Assembly (NCBI RefSeq): GCF_026000435.1
Contig: NZ_AP026764.1
Span: 1,550,001-1,614,000 of the forward strand
Direction of reading: 5' to 3'
Length of the DNA stretch: 64,000 nt
Source: Vibrio sp. STUT-A11
GTDB lineage: Bacteria; Pseudomonadota; Gammaproteobacteria; Enterobacterales; Vibrionaceae
Position numbers and translations under genes: made by a program. The stretch's first letter is position 1, and each line of letters starts with the position of its first letter. The notes under the pieces were generated by a model. It ran no database searches. It was not told the DNA's origin and worked only from the letters and a program-made list of their open reading frames with translations. Below, one piece after another: positions 62,317 through 64,000 of this stretch.

Positions 62317-64000
62317 GTGCGACATGAAGTCGTATGCAGCGCTGTCCATCGCGTAAAGAATGGACCATCTGTATCACCAGGTGAGCCTAGGAGCCTGAAT
62401 AAAGTAGCGGCTTTGACAATGTAACAAAGACGAGAATCTATCTTGTCGGGAGCTAAATCGTGAGAGAACGCTCCTCCTGATAACCACATAAATCGGGTGA
62501 GTGCTAGGCAGGTAGTATGGTGAACACACGTGAATCCGCATAAGGTGCGTTATCCTTGCAAACAGCGGAAGTGGTTTTTACGCTGTAGCCAAAAGGCACT
62601 AAGAGTAGGAAAGAGATTGCCCCATGTTCTTTCGTGATCAGTACGCTCTTCGCACCATAGCGGGCACCTAACCTACCATTGCGTTGTATACGGAACATGG
62701 TAAGCCTGTATCACTCCCTATGGGAAAGCCTATGTGGCCGATAGTGATGCAGGTAGAGGATGTTGGAAAAAGCGAAAGTTGCATTGTAATGATGCAGATA
62801 CAGACCTATGTCTGATCACGAAAGTGAGCCTACTTCCAACTGGTCTCTCGTTGCGAGAGAGTTTGAAGAACTTTATTAAAGAAGAAAAGCAAATGATGAT
62901 TTCAAACGAGATTAGTGCATCTTCTGATAGTGCTCAATGGCAATCCATAAACTGGAAAACTGTGGAAGCGCGTGTATTAAAGCTTCAGATGCGTATTGCA
63001 AAGGCAACAAGAGAAGGTAAACACAGCAAAGCGAAAGCGTTGCAATGGATACTGACTCACTCGCGTTCGGCAAAACTTCTTGCTGTTAAGCGAGTATCAC
63101 AAAACAAAGGCAGTAAAACGCCTGGAATAGACGGCGTCATCTGGAACACAGATACGCGCCGTATGAAAGCTGTCAATCAATTGAGCAGAAAAGCTTATCA
63201 AGCCAAACCGCTCAAGCGTATCTACATCCCCAAGAAAAACGGCAAACTCAGACCACTGGGTATCCCGTGCATGGTCGATAGAGCGCAGCAAGCGCTTCAT
63301 CTCCTTGCACTCGAGCCAGTATCAGAAACACTTGCCGACCCTAACAGCTATGGATTCAGACCAAACCGCAGCACTGCCGATGCAATCGCACAGTGCTTCA
63401 AGTGTCTGGCACTAAAGAAGTCAGCTCAGTGGGTACTTGAGGGAGATATCAAAGCCTGTTTCGACAAGATCGGGCATCAATGGCTTATGAATAACATTGC
63501 CGTAGATAAACGTATGTTAGAACAATGGCTAAAATCTGGCTTTATGGACAAAGGGTTGTTTTATCGCACTGACGAGGGGACACCTCAAGGCGGGGTCATA
63601 TCCCCAACCTTGATGCTGGTGACTCTTGCAGGGCTTGAGCAGCAAATAAAGTCTGCCGCACTCAAAAAGGGTGCAAGAGCCAACTTTATTGGATACGCCG
63701 ACGATTTCGTCGTCACCTGTGCTTCAAAGGAAGTGCTGGAGAACGATATCAAACCGTTGATTGCCGAGTTCTTAGCAGAAAGAGGCTTAACACTATCCGA
63801 AGAGAAAACGCATATTACCCACATCAACGAAGGCTTTGATTTCCTAGGTTTCAATCATAGGAAGTACAAAGGGAAATTGCTCATTAAACCGAGTAAACCC
63901 AATACGTTAATGTTCTTAAGTAATCTGCGTGAACTCATCAAAAAGCACGTTACCCTACCTGTGAATGATCTTATCAAACTGATAAATCCAAAACTCAGGG
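62317..64000 (+). mobile_element. Group II intron, 3' end outside window
   Basis: It begins with the 5' splice-site consensus GTGCGAC at 62317, followed by about 575 bases of highly structured RNA (domains I-III; for example the pairing GCGAC/GTCGT at the very start) and an intron-encoded reverse transcriptase from 62893. Composition is more GC-rich than the AT-rich genes it lies beside. Domain V/VI and the 3' splice site are not in the window. It sits 54 bp after the stop of the preceding gene. Confidence 0.88.
62893..64000 (+). CDS. ltrA: Group II intron reverse transcriptase/maturase (partial)
   Basis: Open from the ATG at 62893 to the window end, about 369 codons, with no stop or frameshift, so it is potentially active. 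RT blocks are in order: KGSKTPGIDGV, KRIYIPKKNGKLRPLGIPCMVDRA, SYGFRPNRSTADAI, VLEGDIKACFDKI, GTPQGGVISP, the catalytic FIGYADDFVVTC, and GFDFLGFNHRKYKGK. It reverse-transcribes and helps splice the intron. The maturase X and any endonuclease domains lie beyond the window. A second Met at 62896 is possible. Confidence 0.92.
   Translation, partial: MMISNEISASSDSAQWQSINWKTVEARVLKLQMRIAKATREGKHSKAKALQWILTHSRSAKLLAVKRVSQNKGSKTPGIDGVIWNTDTRRMKAVNQLSRKAYQAKPLKRIYIPKKNGKLRPLGIPCMVDRAQQALHLLALEPVSETLADPNSYGFRPNRSTADAIAQCFKCLALKKSAQWVLEGDIKACFDKIGHQWLMNNIAVDKRMLEQWLKSGFMDKGLFYRTDEGTPQGGVISPTLMLVTLAGLEQQIKSAALKKGARANFIGYADDFVVTCASKEVLENDIKPLIAEFLAERGLTLSEEKTHITHINEGFDFLGFNHRKYKGKLLIKPSKPNTLMFLSNLRELIKKHVTLPVNDLIKLINPKLR

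Noticed and set aside
62290..62325. GCTCTAACAAGCC before the intron resembles the start of an integron attC site, suggesting the preceding gene could be a cassette.
   Set aside because: The core fails the RYYYAAC rule at its first base, no second attC arm can be found because the intron begins, and no attC-like site lies between the two unknown genes.

Overview
The window reads as part of a Vibrio genome (gamma-proteobacterium, moderate GC, Harveyi-clade flavour), probably the smaller chromosome. This is inferred from recognisable gene neighbourhoods: gcvT / XRE-cupin regulator / glyA-gcvH-gcvP, cra facing fruBKA, an AraC gene facing a yqhD-type reductase, and stand-alone gsk, fhs and glgC. 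No rRNA, tRNA or CRISPR array was seen. Almost every gene end has an intrinsic terminator, many shared by convergent genes.

Layout. 1-2767: tail of a thymidylate-kinase-like P-loop protein and a secreted parallel beta-helix protein. 3204-8054: purine and one-carbon genes gsk and fhs (fhs has a clear PurR box), then glgC. 8189-10424: AraC regulator and NADPH aldehyde reductase. 10719-14885: a YhhN membrane protein and a four-gene polar amino-acid ABC transporter. 15201-22105: S4 RNA-binding protein, endonuclease/phosphatase-family protein, then cra and the fructose PTS operon with three Cra operators. 22427-28517: tripartite RND efflux operon with two adaptor lipoproteins and a divergent TetR. 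28578-35679: the glycine cleavage/SHMT region with candidate operators for its XRE-cupin regulator. 35809-44807: DASS transporter with AraC regulator, a small operon with an orphan HPt protein and a FliM-like peptide, a GST/TetR/PPC cluster, a DUF2235 lipase-like protein and a branched-chain aminotransferase. 44907-54857: TrpD2/YbiB, an SdaC-like transporter, a GyrI-like protein, copper-related genes, YegD, and small unknowns. 55496-58711: 2-oxoacid dehydrogenase E1alpha, E1beta, E2.

From about 58770 to the end base composition turns AT-rich and the genes become unrecognisable: a 609-residue and a 265-residue membrane-anchored protein, then a group II intron whose reverse transcriptase runs off the window. 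This looks like acquired accessory DNA.

Genes working together: fhs, gcvT/H/P, glyA and gsk all feed or draw on folate one-carbon units and purines, and fhs is predicted to be under PurR. The gcv region carries repeated CTATAGGAAA-type sites that probably bind the XRE-cupin protein between gcvT and glyA. fruBKA is a complete fructose uptake and phosphorylation route under Cra.

The most notable non-genic signals are: a 209-bp palindromic element that split a terminator and left an 8-bp target duplication (52121-52345), with a diverged relative at 14963-15097 in the same kind of site; a short upstream ORF followed at once by a hairpin before the E1alpha gene; and a long untranslated stretch at 45861-46679 that ends, on the minus strand, in a strong terminator with no ORF to serve.
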